From: Dendrophyllia cribrosa
Taxonomy: Eukaryota; Cnidaria; Anthozoa; Scleractinia; Dendrophylliidae
Assembly: GCA_024195265.1 (NCBI GenBank)
Contig: JAJLRJ010000001.1
Coordinates: 59,937,289-60,001,288, forward strand
Direction of reading: 5' to 3'
Length of the DNA stretch: 64,000 bases
Shown: piece by piece, positions 1 through 12,800 of the stretch
How the letters are laid out: each line of letters starts with the position of its first letter
How positions within the stretch are numbered: the first letter of the stretch is position 1
Notes under the pieces: model-generated
What the model saw: only the letters and a program-made list of their open reading frames with translations
Told to the model about the DNA's origin: nothing
The model's database searches: none
Position numbers and translations under genes: made by a program

Positions 1-1320
1 GTCCACAACGACCAGAAAAGCCACAGGACTACTTAATGTGAGCAAAGTAAGTTTTTTCTTCATTTAGTCGAAATGCAATTTTCCTATAGCCCATGATTTG
101 ACTGGAAAAAATGTGTATTTAGAAAAGTGGTCGCTTACGAGAGGTGGTCGCTCGTGGAGGTTTTGGCTAACTAGGAAATAGTTGACAAAGTAACCACTTT
201 ATGTCTTATTCGTTGATGTGATAAACAAAATACAAGGAAGTTACAAAAGGATGAATCGAAAATTAAAGTTTTGTAATATGAATCAACTATTTTTGACAAT
301 GGTGTTCCTACTAGCACCCTTAATAACGTGATTTTATAATTCAACACATTGATACACTGCCCAAATATGGTAAAAAAGTTATCGATATACGTTATGTCTA
401 CATGACGTATATCCAGCGATGGCTGTAAATTTCGTATTTTGAAGGTAAATGAAAATGACCCGCTGCCTGCACTTTCGTGTTTTTTGGGAGAAAAATGCGT
501 GAACTATTAGATAAAAAAGGGAAAGGAACGATAAAAAGAAAAGAAAAGAAAAGAAGAGAGAAAAATTATTGATCACATGATTGGACAAAAAAAGGCGCGA
601 AATTTTCGCGTTGCCGCGGTCGCAGTGCAGTGTTTCTTGGCGAAGCTGAATGAAAGCTGGTTCAAAGACAACCCCCTCGACAAGAAAGTGAATGAAGGAG
701 CACAATTTTCGGAAAATGTTATCACTTCTGCAATATTATTACACTTGATACTTCCTCAGAAAAGTTTCTGATCTTTGTTTTAAGCGAATTGACGCCGCTA
801 CGGCTGTAGGAACTAAAACGAGCAAGTTTGTAAACAACAGCGATCGACTCAGCTCGTACTTCGATGTTTGAAAATTAAGTGCGCTGATGGAAAGGACTAA
901 AACCACATCAACTACAGGTAACGAAGTTTTAACCGTTTCTTGTATCCTTTAGCTGTGAATTTTTGTAAGACATACTGTCCATGCTGCCGTTTTTTCAGAC
1001 TTTTCGCCTCTATGTTTAGGTAGCCGTGTGTTTGTTCAATTTGTTTTGATTCTGAATTGAACTTTTTAAGACATGAAACACTTGTAACTAAGAAATTCTA
1101 TGCCATTTTACTGTGTTTTTATTTGTGTAATCACTACTCTGTCTCGTTCTTTACGTAGACGAAAGCTCTTTGTAGAAACTCTCAAATTAATTTTAGCTCC
1201 GCAAACGTTTTGGCATTCGCTGCTTGTTGTGTAAGAAATGGCGCGAGGTAAAATATTGTTGTAAGCCTTTTACTTAATAAAAGGTTGTATATCTCAATGA
1301 ATTTTTTCTCGAAACTGTGA
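1..1320. other. Intergenic, no gene recognised
   Basis: AT-rich, with only short chance open frames. Around 125-165 it holds a fragment with GGTCGCT repeats that resembles the end of the Tc1/mariner-type MITE seen at 14917-15104. A possible 5'-untranslated exon ends near 918 (ctacag followed by gtaacg) and could belong to the GPCR gene at 4068; this is only a splice-site guess. Confidence 0.4.
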
Positions 1321-1558
1321 TTTGTTATCAATGTGTTGAATTATAAAACAGTTGTAGTGTTCAAGCTTGCGCAATATTGACAAAGGCGCCACTTTCATTC
1401 ATGAACTGTGTGATGTTGCAAGTTTCGCGCGGTAAAACATATGTAAGCTTTTTTAAAAATAAAAGGCTTGTCGGCGATATTTTTTCTTCAAACTGCTTTG
1501 TTATCAATGTGTTGAATTATAAAACTATTATAGCGCTCAAGCTTGCGTGATATCGCCT
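1321..1558. repeat. Direct duplication of a ~60-bp segment
   Basis: The segment starting tttgttatcaatgtgttgaa occurs near 1321-1380 and again near 1499-1558, each running into a TCAAGCTTGCG block. The second copy leads straight into the hairpin at 1523-1636, so the region looks like two partly deleted copies of one mobile repeat. Confidence 0.7.
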
Positions 1559-1636
1559 AATTTTAGCCGACGAGGCCGTAGGCCTCGTCGGCTAAGTATC
1601 AGGCGATATCACGCACGCTTTCGCGCTATAATAGTT
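1523..1636. repeat. Palindromic MITE-like hairpin
   Basis: The two halves are near-perfect inverted copies meeting at about 1579. The outer ends read aactattatagcgct and its reverse complement; the centre is GCCGACGAGG/CCTCGTCGGC around a ggccgtaggcc-like loop. It has no coding capacity. A fold-back MITE is the simplest reading. Confidence 0.7.
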
Positions 1637-1691
1637 AAATAATTGCAATTATTTTAATATTTGCACTCTAGAATGCTTTGTCGTATCCTAG

Positions 1692-1771
1692 AAACAATAG
1701 ATAGCTAGCTTTAAATGATGAATCATACCTGAAAAACAATAGATAGCTAGCTTTAAATGATGAATCATATC
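1692..1771. repeat. 42-bp tandem duplication
   Basis: The block aacaatagatagctagc...gaatcata is repeated twice with a 42-bp period (anchors at 1695 and 1737). This is a short local duplication with no visible function. Confidence 0.75.
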
Positions 1772-2964
1772 TGGATGTTAGAAGCTTATCTCCTGATAAC
1801 GCTAAAAACAAAACCATGCAATAACTTTTCGCCGCAATGTAAAAATGATAAATCCACGAAAAAAATATTTTAAGTCTGAAGCGTGCTCTGAGGCAAAACC
1901 TTATATAGGTTAATTTGTTATTGATATTTTACAAGCAGTTAAGAATTTTTCCCTGAAGATTGGGTGCACTTAGGAAGAAAAGGGGTTACGTAAACAGTTG
2001 CTAAGGAAGTTAATCAGTGATTTTATCTATTTCAAGTTGAAATAGACCGAGAATAAACATTATCGACGACAAGGATAAAAATCTCTACGTATATATACCG
2101 ATAGGTTTTATTTCCTGAAATAATTATTCATTTCTTTGCAGCTTAAGACGCCACCATCACCTCAGTCAATGGTTAAATTAATTTGACTATTATACTTATT
2201 GAGTTACCAACGAAGCTAAATTAAGATTACTTATTCATTTTGCAATTTGAAATGAACCGAAAACAAATATTAACTAACACTAACATAAGCAAAGAACACC
2301 GAGCGGTGTTCTTCTGCTCCGTTGTTAAGGAAGTCTTTGTTCCGATTATCCATATAGATTTCTATCAAAACAGATAGCCTTAACTAGAATCATTTAGATG
2401 CATATTTATATGCACCTTGCAGGAAACAAAGGGCGGCACAAAGGGCGCACAAAGGGCGGCACATCAAGGGACTGGTAGATGAATCGATTTTCATGTAGGT
2501 AAAATCATTTCTTAGTTGCCTATTTTTTATAGCTTTTTTTTTTTTTTTTTGCCAAGTTTAAGCATTGAAAGGCGTTAAAGATTGGTAAATTTTAATGGTG
2601 CGAGTATGAAATGTCTGGTAAAATGGGTTTTCAATATTCGTAGTCTGCCAAAGCATCCTGTTTTCGCTTCTTGTTTCACCGACAGACAAGAGCCGGATAC
2701 TCTCGCAGGCTGCATATATAAGCATTTGTTATCATCACGTTTGTTATAATCTGCCGGACTGAGGTTCAGTTTAAAGATGCTATCAGGAGATTTAATTTTA
2801 CTTCACGATAGGTGATGTGTAAACGCACTGTCTGTCTATCTTGTCTCGGAACTAAGTCCATTTTCCAAAGTTTGGTTTTCGTTTTTCTATTGATATAGTT
2901 TACGCTACATTTTTAGAAAACGACACTTTTTGGATATGTCTAAGGTTAACACTTAGCTCTCATT
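1772..2964. other. Intergenic, no gene recognised
   Basis: No open frame of note and no recognisable splice pattern. It contains a short repeat of aagggcggcaca near 2430-2465 and a poly-T tract near 2533-2550. Confidence 0.4.
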
Positions 2965-2968
2965 TTAA

Positions 2969-3627
2969 GGACGTTCGCGCGAAAATCTTCTCACATTGAT
3001 TTTTTTATAAAACTTTTGCTGCGGTTAGGCAATGAGTTACTCATGTCAGAAATGCCAAAAAAAATGGGGGGTCACCGACTTCGTGTCGGCAATAAGACAT
3101 CTGAAAGGTGACCCTAATTTCGAAAAATCGGCCTTCCCTACTCGATATGCCCCCAATGTCTGTTTGTCCAAAAATATTGTTAATGAATCTCTAAAATACA
3201 ATTTTCTGTGCCAAATTTTGTATGAGTGGGTCTATTAAGCAAATTCATTCAACTGGTAACGTTCTTTAAAGGAAATCTAATCTGTAGACGACAGCATTTG
3301 CAAACTCTGACAGCCGCAAGTTGCGAGGATTCGATGTCGCGCGGGTAGAAAAATGGAAAATAATTAAACTTCCTACAATGATTTTTTGTTCATTTTTTTA
3401 CAATCTGTCGAGAATTGGCAAAAAAAATTATCTATCAAAAAAAAATTGGGGGTCGCCGACCATCCAAGCGAGTTAAATCTAAGCAAAGTTAACGCAACGG
3501 CTACCAGCCCTTCATGTGCTTAGATTTCTTCTCTTGCGCGCGCGCTCGTGCATGACGTAGCATGGCGTTGCGACATGAATTCCGTGCGCAGTATAAGGAT
3601 GCGCATAAACAATTAGCGCGAACGTCC
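2969..3627. mobile_element. TTAA-flanked MITE with GGACGTTCGCGC termini
   Basis: The ends are inverted repeats (GGACGTTCGCGC at 2969 and GCGCGAACGTCC ending 3627), flanked on both sides by TTAA (2965-2968, 3628-3631). TTAA duplication is typical of piggyBac-type insertion, but no transposase is present. A 68-codon open frame inside (3032-3238) is read as chance. Confidence 0.75.
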
Positions 3628-4067
3628 TTAAGTCGCTCTATCTGAATTTTTCATCTGAAAAATCATTCTCAATTGACTTTTAAATAATATCATAAGCGAG
3701 AATGTGCAGAGAAAACATCAAGCAAGCAAATTCGAGCCACATTGTTTAAATCCATTTTTCCTGCTATCGAAAATTATGTTTTAACCCAGAATCTCATACT
3801 CTGAGCAAATAAATCTGACATAAACATAAAAGACTCATAAACTTTGAAGCTGTTTTCAACAAATCAAAACTTGCATACCGTACCGCTGAGGAAACACAGC
3901 TTACCACTTAACTGCCATTTTTTTCCTTTTTGAAAAGCAATATTCTGGAACCGCCGACTAAACGGCTGCGGTATGCAATTTTATTTTTAAATAATTTATT
4001 ATTCTCGTGAAAGGAATATGAGGTAAATCATTTCCCTTGTTCTCGTAGGTTCTGTATTTTGTAAGAG

Positions 4068-5183
4068 ATGAACCTGTCTCACAACACTACTGATTCCATC
4101 AACGCTGAGCTCGAGAAACGACAGGAGGGCAGTGAAAATGCTATTGACGTCACAAAAATTATCCTGATTGCCGCTTACGTCATTATCTTTCTATTGTCGT
4201 TTACAGGCAATTCGCTTGTCATTCATATCGTGCGTACGCGCGTGAAGATTCGAAAAAACCAGTTCAACTGGTTTTTGGTCAACACGGCCGTTGCTGATCT
4301 AGTGGATGTTATGGCAGCTTCCGCCTTTTCACTTCCGTTCTTCCTATGTGATGATTGTTGGATATCAGGAATATTAGGAACAATACTATGCAAGCTCATT
4401 CCATTCTTTTTGGGCGTCTCCATTTGTGTTTCCATTTGGACGCTCACAGTCATTGCCGCTGACCGATATCTGGCGATTGTATGCATGCAGAGGAAGCCTC
4501 TCTCACCAAGATCGGTCGTGCGTTTCATTATCGCAGTTTGGCTGTTAGCTGGTGTGATGTTAAGTGAACAGCTGTACAAATTCAAAACAAAGGAAACTGA
4601 TGGTGGAGAGTATGTGTGTTACAGTAAGTGGCACGACTGTTCGTTGGAGATGTCTGTCATCATCAATAAAGCGGAAATGGTTGTCAGAGTTGTCATCACC
4701 TATGCAGTCCCCCTTGTCGTCATAACAATTCTGTATTCACTCATCGCAAATTTCTTGTGGAGACACAAGCCGCCAGCACATGCCAATCATCAGGTTTTCA
4801 TCAATCAAACAAGAAGACGTCGTGCAGTCATCAAAATGTTGATGACAGCTGTCACCGTGTTTGCACTTTGTTGGCTTCCCGTGCACGTCAGTCATATCAT
4901 GTCCGAATTTTACAGCGATGCTTACGACGCCATTCCCACAATTCCCAGGTGGTTATTCTACTGGCTGGCGCACGCTAATGCCGCAATTCATCCCTGGTTG
5001 TTTATTTTCTTTAGTGAAAATCTGAGGGTGGAAACAAAAGGAATATTTCGAAATATCTGGAAAGCAAACCGACTAAGACTACGGACCGTCAACATGCCAA
5101 GTTTGGTCGCTAATCTTAACGTTTCTGCTCCTGGAGCGTATCGGGTTAGACGCAGCCCTGATATTGAAGTAAATACTGTTTGA
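4068..5183 (+). CDS. Class A (rhodopsin-family) GPCR, peptide-receptor-like, single exon
   Basis: This is a complete 371-residue seven-helix receptor, expected in the plasma membrane and coupled to G proteins. The extracellular N-terminus has N-glycosylation motifs at N2 and N6. TM1 carries the GN signature near residue 47, TM2 has AVADL near 75-78, and Cys108 and Cys184 are placed for the conserved TM3-ECL2 disulfide. TM3 ends in an intact DRY (132-134), TM6 has CWLP (268-271), and TM7 has a variant HPWLF (308-312) in place of NPxxY. The TM5-TM6 loop is basic (RRRR, 249-252). The absence of introns is common for cnidarian class A receptors. Length and motifs suggest the neuropeptide (beta-group) receptors; the ligand cannot be read. 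An acceptor-like cgtag lies about 15 bp before the ATG, so a 5' UTR intron is possible. Confidence 0.9.
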   Translation: MNLSHNTTDSINAELEKRQEGSENAIDVTKIILIAAYVIIFLLSFTGNSLVIHIVRTRVKIRKNQFNWFLVNTAVADLVDVMAASAFSLPFFLCDDCWISGILGTILCKLIPFFLGVSICVSIWTLTVIAADRYLAIVCMQRKPLSPRSVVRFIIAVWLLAGVMLSEQLYKFKTKETDGGEYVCYSKWHDCSLEMSVIINKAEMVVRVVITYAVPLVVITILYSLIANFLWRHKPPAHANHQVFINQTRRRRAVIKMLMTAVTVFALCWLPVHVSHIMSEFYSDAYDAIPTIPRWLFYWLAHANAAIHPWLFIFFSENLRVETKGIFRNIWKANRLRLRTVNMPSLVANLNVSAPGAYRVRRSPDIEVNTV

Positions 5184-5706
5184 TGCATTTCGTTCCTTTT
5201 ATTTGTTCCAATTTTATGTGGGTAGGTGTTTCTCTGTAGAGGAGCGCGACAAACGTATTTGCAAAGAACGTTTTTTACTATGGCCAAACCATAATGGGAC
5301 TTTTTCTGTGTTTAATAAACTGACCAATAGAAACGTTTCCAACCGAAACATTGTACAAGGCTCCAATGTTCATTTAGCAGGACTTGTGGTGCCGTCTCCT
5401 TATAATAGCAATGGAAAAACTACTCTTGTTTTAAAATTGGCTTTAATCATATAGTTACTTTTACTAGCTAGACTTTTCAAAACTTAAATACCTGTTTCTA
5501 CTTTTTATATTTAAGGATTTTCATTACATGTATATTGCTAAAGTGGGAGTCGCAACTTGTTTTCATTATCCTGGGTTTTTTATCCATCTTCCACAGGCGT
5601 ATGTGGCGTTAAATAAAGGTTGGTTACCCTGTTTTATGTGTCTGGAATGGGGTATTGACCTTCCTTATTGTCTAAAGTTAACATTGGTCTTATTTCCGTT
5701 TCCAAG
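5184..5706 (+). other. Presumed 3' UTR and downstream DNA of the class A GPCR
   Basis: AT-rich, no gene recognised. AATAAA-like hexamers (ttaataaactg near 5308, gttaaataaagg near 5607) could serve as polyadenylation signals, which is inference only. Confidence 0.35.
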
Positions 5707-5714
5707 ATATACAA

Positions 5715-5946
5715 TAGCGACCTTCAGATTTGACTACGAGTACGAAATCGAGTACGAGTACGACTTTGGAATTTCGAGATAATTATATCCACCGAACTGT
5801 AACTCCTTCCTGTTGCTGACTAACACGTAAATAAACGTTAGGGATAAGATTGGTGTGATAATTAAGTATATGAGGCACACGAATTTGGTTTGAAAACTCG
5901 TACTCGTACTCAATCTCGTACTCGTAGTCCAATCTGAAGGTCGCTA
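5715..5946. mobile_element. hAT-type MITE with exact 8-bp target duplication
   Basis: The element begins TAGCGACC and ends GGTCGCTA, with subterminal inverted arms rich in acgagtacga. The 8-bp direct repeat ATATACAA flanks it exactly (5707-5714 and 5947-5954). An 8-bp duplication with TA(G)-type ends is the hAT signature. It is non-coding; the small frames read through it on both strands are artefacts of the repeat. Confidence 0.88.
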
Positions 5947-6070
5947 ATATACAACATAATCCAACGAGTCTGTGATCTTGCAGTGTTGTCATGATTCATG
6001 CGCGAGCATCATTTCTCTGAAGACACCTTCAAGAAACAAATAAACAGGCATTAATTTTAAAACTCATACT

Positions 6071-6193
6071 TTTTGCACGGCAGCCATGTTGCATGGCAGG
6101 AACGATGAAAATGTTTTGCATTAGAAAGAACATTCTTTCCCATAGGGAAAAGAATCTATTGTTCCTGCAATGCAACATGGCTGCCGTGCAAAA
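6071..6193. mobile_element. Short MITE with 24-bp inverted ends
   Basis: The terminal inverted repeat ttttgcacggcagccatg at 6071 is matched by its complement ending at 6193; total length is about 123 bp. I could not identify a clear target duplication. Confidence 0.7.
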
Positions 6194-6463
6194 CCTCTAT
6201 AGCACAAAAATACATCCAATATAAGATCTGCACACCCACGCAGAACTTAAAACAGTGACTTGATTATTGATTTGTCAAGCTCATGTTAACGCTGTTGTTG
6301 TTGTTGTTGTTGTTGAAATAAATCAACTGATTAAAACCGGAGGCGCCGCCTCATTACTAATGCGGCCGACAAGAAATTAGAGGTTTTATCGTCAGAGGCC
6401 TGTTTTAGAAACAAACCTTACCACTGTAGTTTCTAGTGTATTTTTATCTAACCTTCAATAACA

Positions 6464-6484
6464 CCCCCCCCCCCCCCCCCCCCC
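6464..6484. repeat. Poly-C run of 21
   Basis: Uninterrupted C homopolymer followed by A and a further C stretch. It is one of eight such G/C runs in the window. Confidence 0.9.
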
Positions 6485-6660
6485 ACCCCCCCCAAACTAA
6501 GACAGGACAATCATATCCACGCTTAAGACACCATCTCCAAAAGAAACGCATGCCCGTTCTTTGAATGTTTTGAAACCCCGCCCGGTGTTGCACCGGCTAG
6601 CCATTGACCTTTCGACCACTGTAAACTGGTGTTATTTCTTGAACTGGGCGAACCAGTTAT

Positions 6661-6834
6661 TTAAAACATTTTAAAGCTGTTAAATGAACTTACTTTAAAG
6701 GTAGCAGCTTTCTCTGAGAGGGAGCTCCTCTGCGGCTGAGGTACCACAGAGGATGCTGATAGCCGCTTGCGGATGTACACAAACGCTTTAAGAGATTTCC
6801 AGGCTTCTTTTTTGCGTTTGAAGTTCTTTCGAAT
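6661..6834 (-). CDS. Adhesion GPCR exon: basic cytoplasmic tail
   Basis: Acceptor ttctaag, then [15 protein letters not shown] and a Ser/Gln-rich stretch. Read through, it stops at 6661-6663; but AAA|GTAAGT at 6694/6693 is a strong donor, so the coding part may instead end at 6694 and continue in an exon I did not find. Confidence 0.6.
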   Translation of the reverse strand: MRKNFKRKKEAWKSLKAFVYIRKRLSASSVVPQPQRSSLSEKAATFKVSSFNSFKMF

Positions 6835-9800
6835 CTTAGAAAACAAGTTAAAAATATATGTCTGAGTAGGCACTTGCACCAGTTAATCAGACAGTCAGTC
6901 CAACAATTAATCAATAAATCAATCACTACTATAGTTTTGGTATTATAGGACGGTAGAAGAAGATTACAAAACAGTCTATATTTTTGCGCGAGTCCACCAA
7001 AAAAAGTGGCGATAGCTTAAGCGTCGGAAAAGAACTGGAGCAAGTCTGAATATAGAGAGTGAGACTCACGCGCGAGGAGCGGCATCTCGCACCTCTCCTC
7101 GCAAGGTTCGGCGCTTCGTGCCTCCCCCACGAGCGAAAGAGAGAAAAACAGACTGTTTTGCGGTCTATGGTAGAAGCTGTTGTGGATCTTCTCATTTTCA
7201 CCGACAATTAGGCAAAGCTACAACAAAATGAGTGCAAAAATATTATATCTTCCAGCATGAATTTTTTTGCATAAGTTTAATTGATGACTTACTTCAGTCT
7301 CCTAAGTTTCGATTAAGAAAAATTAACTTGTAAGATTTAATTTTTGTAATACCAATATGTAAAGGTAATCATACGGTTTCGAGTTCAATTTGGGATTAAT
7401 TTGCACGAGTAAGTTTTTCAAAAAGCTCAAATTGCACGAGCCGCTTCGCTTGTATGATTACTTATTAATAATAATACATGAAAAAATTTGCATCCATTTT
7501 TTTTTGGAATTTTTTTTTGGAAATTTTGTTGTTGTTTTTTCCAAAAAACAATTTTTTTTGCAAAACATTTTTGCATCAAATTTTTTTTAGATTTGTAATT
7601 TGCAATGGTGTTACATTTTTTGCACTGGTGTTACACTTTTTGCACTGGTGTTACACTTGAACTGCACTGCTCTTAGCCAATCAGAATCGAGTAATTTTTT
7701 CATTTATTATCAGGAACAATAACCGGTATCTACATCTACATGTGGTATCAGTAGCACTGGGGTATAAATGCTGATCAGTGCATGAAGCAGTTACTTACCT
7801 CGGAGTTAAAAAGGCAATGGAGAAGAAATATAAAGAAGCCCTATAAAAACGAAATCAGCACTCAATTGTAAAATTAAAACAGAACTATAAAAACAAACTT
7901 TATGCAGCCATGTTAAGCAATACAGAAGGATTTGTGTTGTTTTTAGAGGAACATTTCTGGGCAAGTGTGAGGACTTTTTTGTGGAACAATATAAAGCTTA
8001 TAGTTTTGGGCAGAACTGCCGTGGAACATCAAAGTAACGTACAGACGCAGGATAACTCAAATTGAAAATATTTGATCAAAAAGTGTGAAAAGGTGCTTAA
8101 AACGGATGAAGCAGCCTATAAAAAAGATACATCATTGTGAAACGAAATGAGAACAGTGTATAACAAGATGCTATTGTTCGTGAAATGAAGCTAACTGGCT
8201 AGTAAGTCCACAAAAATAACGTTATTTTGACGATACGTTTTGTTCACTATAATAAATGTAAATTCAACGCCTAAAGGTTTCAATACGTTCCAAGAACTGA
8301 AATGGGGAGAGGGGGGAGCAGATTTATTGGAAGTACCTGTTTCCACGCCACTTTAGACTACTTCTGCCTCCGCCCCTGTCAAACGCACCTCCTATTTTTC
8401 AGCAATCACCAACATAATGGTTTATTAACCTAATATCGCTGTGTTTTGAACATGATGACTAATATTTAGAAGTATTACCTGCATGGTGTTGAACAGCGCG
8501 AACAAATACTGGAATACTGTACTGTGTGTAGCAAATACCAGCAAACCAAATAACCACGTGACGCCAAGAAGCGGGAAAAGAACCACTAGTGACTTGATAG
8601 TGGACCTAACATGAATAAAAAATACACTAAATATGGCCGCACAAAGGAACCTCGATGTGATGCATAACATTGATTGCAAAAGACCCTGCGTTGAAGCGGT
8701 ACTAGGAAATATAGTTAACGGCCATGAACAAAAAATACACAATCACAATATAATGTAATTTTAGCAGACCTGGTCTGTATAGGGTTAAAACTATTAATAT
8801 AATAGAGCGGTTTTCAAATGAGTATGAAAGTAATTTGATGATTGCTTTGTATTGCTACGCTTTGTGATTGGCTAAAAAATTTTGCACCACTTTCTCAACC
8901 AATCAGAAGTAAAATCAAAACCAATCGTGACTTGCTTGCGCGCGTTTTAATGCGCTTAGCGTCAGCTGCATGTATTTTCTTCGAGTTCTGATTGGTTCAA
9001 CGGATTGTCTGCATCTGTTTTGATTGGCCAGGGAAGTTAATTTGGTTTTGGTTTTACGATACTGAAGTGAAAACCGCTCTAATGAAAATTAATAACGTAT
9101 CATCATCATCATCATAAATTTATATCGGGTGTAGGTTGTCAAGGGGTTCTGAACCTCCCGTATACCCTTTACTCAGCTACAGCTCCTGCTTCCTTTCTAT
9201 TCCCTCTATTGCTTTTCTCTTTACTACTGGGTTCTCGTTTCCTTGTCCCGCTTCACAAACAAGTAGAATTTTCATTTTTGCTCTACCGTCATGCCTGTAG
9301 TGAACTCATAAGCAGAATTTCTGCAGTTTTTACCTGACGATGTCACCCATACATGTTCTCCCTGATGTCTGAAGACGACAAATTTCATTCAAAACCATCG
9401 CCAAAATGACCATGTTTGCCTGAAAAAGAAATAAAGGAAGACAAATGCAGTAAACACCGAGAAAACGTTACGTTTTCATATTACAAGTAAACACGCAATA
9501 TTATCAGAAGAGTAAAAACGCTCCTTGTGGCCCATCTGTTATTCGACAGACGACTTGAACTTGTTCTGTTAAAGATAATCAAGCGTTCAATTCTAATGAT
9601 GAGATAGTGACAAACTCAAGGTTACATTATAGTTTAAAGCAATTTTTATTTGAGTGTCGTAAACCAAAAACCAGAGTAATTTTAGAGTGATTACTCTGGC
9701 CAATCACAACAGACGCATACAATAGAACGCGTAACAAATGACTTCGCTGGCGCCAAGCGCAGGAAAACGCGTGCGAGTAAGTCACGATTGATTATAGTTT

Positions 9801-12800
9801 TACGTACTTCTGATTGGTTGATGAAACGTAGCAATGCAAAACCAAAGCAATCTCGGAATTACTTTCGACGTTCAATTTAAAACCCTTGTAAAATACATTA
9901 TTGTTGATATTTGGGCAGAAAAATGTAATATGCGAACGAGAACATGTAATGCAATGTTTGTTTGCCTGTTAAACCAGTGTTTGGTCTGCGGATTTGACCC
10001 ATGAGTTTTTCACGATAAATGTACTTATCCTGAAACTTACTAGCATAGTCCCAGCCACAGGAATAATAAAAGCAAGCAAAGTGTTTCGCTCAGGTGAAAT
10101 CCAGCAACTGAAATCAAAAGATAGCACACTTTTAACCTTGCAACGTAAGTCGTGCATGTGAAAAGCAGCAGTTGACTTCATGTATGTGTGGTGATTTTTA
10201 TCTCTTGTATTTACCTGGTGTTAGTTCCATAATCAGAGTACCTGCTAGCAACTGTTATGAGAACAATCAATGCTGGAACACCTGTTTAGAAGTAAAACAA
10301 AGCGGTTAGTTTCTAAAGAAACTGTGGTGCTGCGTCCGGGGGGGGGGGGGGGGGGGGGGGGTGAAACATAAAAAAGTGGTTTTATTAACTGAGTTGATAA
10401 GGTAAAATGAGCAAATTTGCTCTGACCATGAAAGCCCAGCGTTCGAAATGTCAAGCTCTTTTTTCAGATGTCCATCGACTCACATAGACAGAAGGATGCC
10501 TACTACTACGGGGCCAATTTACCTTATCAATTCATTTGATAAAACCAAATGTTATTATAAACTGATGTTAGACGTCTGAGCTGAACTTATCAAGATTACG
10601 CCAAATCGAGTCGTTCTCAACATATATGAAGCTTTGTAATGATATTAGTCACAGCATCGCTCCGGCAACGAATAGGTCACGGTTTCAATCACCCTCACCC
10701 CAGATCCCATGTTGACCATTAATAAGAACTCAAGACATCTACATCATCTAGAGCTCAGGAACTCACTTAACTTCATTCCCCATAGTACATAAGACCACCT
10801 CAAGAAATTCAATCACTTGATGAAGTAAATGATCATCAAAAATGACCAAGAAATTTATTTTCATATAATGGGTGGAACTGACTTCTTTGTTGCCCCAAAC
10901 AGACAGACCACCATAAAAGCGAGATGTTCAAAGTTAAAATTGTCTCAAAGGGTGGTAACAAGAGCTTCAGCGTTATATTTATTACAGTACGTATTAACTC
11001 TTTCTAATACGGATACCCTCAGAACTAGCACCAGTAATCTTTTTTAAAGAGATGTCTGTCTCATGGAGAGTCCAGTTACTATAAAATGAGTGACTAAAGT
11101 GTAGTAAAGACCAACGTATCACGGACGGTTCGCGTCACGTAAAAAATTGAAACGCGTCTAACCTTTTACATGTACGTTTACGCGCCGTTACATGCAAGTC
11201 GTCTCTTGTTTTTTTACGTACGAAAAACCTACTAAAATTATGTCCGTATGCACGTAAAAGTTACCTGACAGTGGAAATCCACCATAAGAGGGTATCCGTG
11301 ATAAAAGAGTGTGTGTTTAGAGAGAGTGGATTGTACGTAGGTGATATGTATAGGACTGTGGTAGTTAAATTTGCATTACAGTTCAATACAAGCTTAGTGT
11401 ACACACTTACCCCAAGCTAGCACAGTGTAGTGGTAGATTTTCGAAGAGAGGTTGAACACTTTCACGACCATTGTGTAAAGGTGGAGTCCTTCGCACAGCA
11501 TCCAGCCAAATGATACCAGGTAGAAATAATGAAGCATTATCGCTGTGAATTTACATTGGACCTGTAGACCAGAAATAAGAAAACCAAGGTTTTGGCTAGC
11601 CAATATTTTTCATAGCTTTGATGTACGTATTCAGCTATAACTTAATGTTTGTAAAAACTGAAGGGATGTATCATACGCAGCTGCAAGTTTCCTGCAGCGG
11701 TAGTCAATTACTCCACCTCCTGACAAGGGCGGATCCAAACTCCATCACATGAGGGGAGAGCGGGGGGGGGGGGGGGGGGGAGGGGCGGAGTGAATAAGTG
11801 AAAAGGGGTGAGGGGTGGTAAAGTGAAAATGTTGGAATAGAATAGAAAAGAAAAGAAAAGTATTTGCGGGGCGAGATAAGGGGAGGGTGGGCGTCCCGTG
11901 CCCCTCCCTTGCTAGGATAATAGCCCGAGGTGAACTAAGCCATCTTAAAAAATAAACGTCACTCCACGCAGTTGGCCTCAAAGATTTCTGAACATTTTCG
12001 TGAGCTCAGTTAGCACCTAACTTGACATGCAGCATAAAACAGGAATCCCATGCATGTTCTATCACAGGCCGGACAATACCCAGATACAAATAACTGACGA
12101 AGAAAACATCTGCCAAAAGGTTAGGTATTTACTTGGTTCTACTGGCCACGTGTAAAACGGGACTGCCGTCTCTAACTTGGAACGTAAAATAACCCTGGCT
12201 ACAACCAGGTTTGTCCAATGATACCTTGTTCTGGGTCTGCTCTATTCCGGCCATGAATACCGTCTGAGAAATAGCTATGGAGATGAGCAGGTTTCCGTGT
12301 ATAATGTGACGGTCTGTGTTTAGCTGCCTGTTAAAAGAAAAAAGGACAGTGTTACCTTAAGTACGCCGGATGTGAAAGTGAATAAATGGGTGCTGGTGAA
12401 TTTAACTCTAGAATATTATTTAGGAAAGCGCTAGACGATTTTTACTTGTAAAGTTTTATTGAGTTTTAAATATTTCTAACTAAAGTTTTTTTTTTTAGTT
12501 TGTAACGCTAGACGATTTTTACTTGTAAGGTTTTAATGAGTTTTTAATGTTTTTAACTAGAGTTTTCTTATTTAGTTTGTAACTTAGTACATAATTCCCC
12601 TTTTATGTATATCTTATTAGTTAACAGGACCCCGTTGATAACACTACTATGGTACTGATCAAGGGTTACCCTGCATAAATATTTTATTATTACTATTCTC
12701 CATTATATTATTATTATTCTCTATTATATTATATTATTTTTAAATTAATATTTTTATGAATTCTTTTAAGTAGAAATTTTTTTTTTTAGAAATGAATACT

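Noticed and set aside
379..771. Open frames on both strands at the start of the window
   Set aside because: Low-complexity AT-rich sequence, no domain, no splice support.
3032..3238. 68-codon frame with CQKC-like start
   Set aside because: Lies wholly inside a TTAA-flanked MITE and shows no zinc-finger continuation.
6661..6926. The overlapping 78-codon - strand frame as an alternative tail
   Set aside because: It is in another frame from the exon that fits the phase after TM7.
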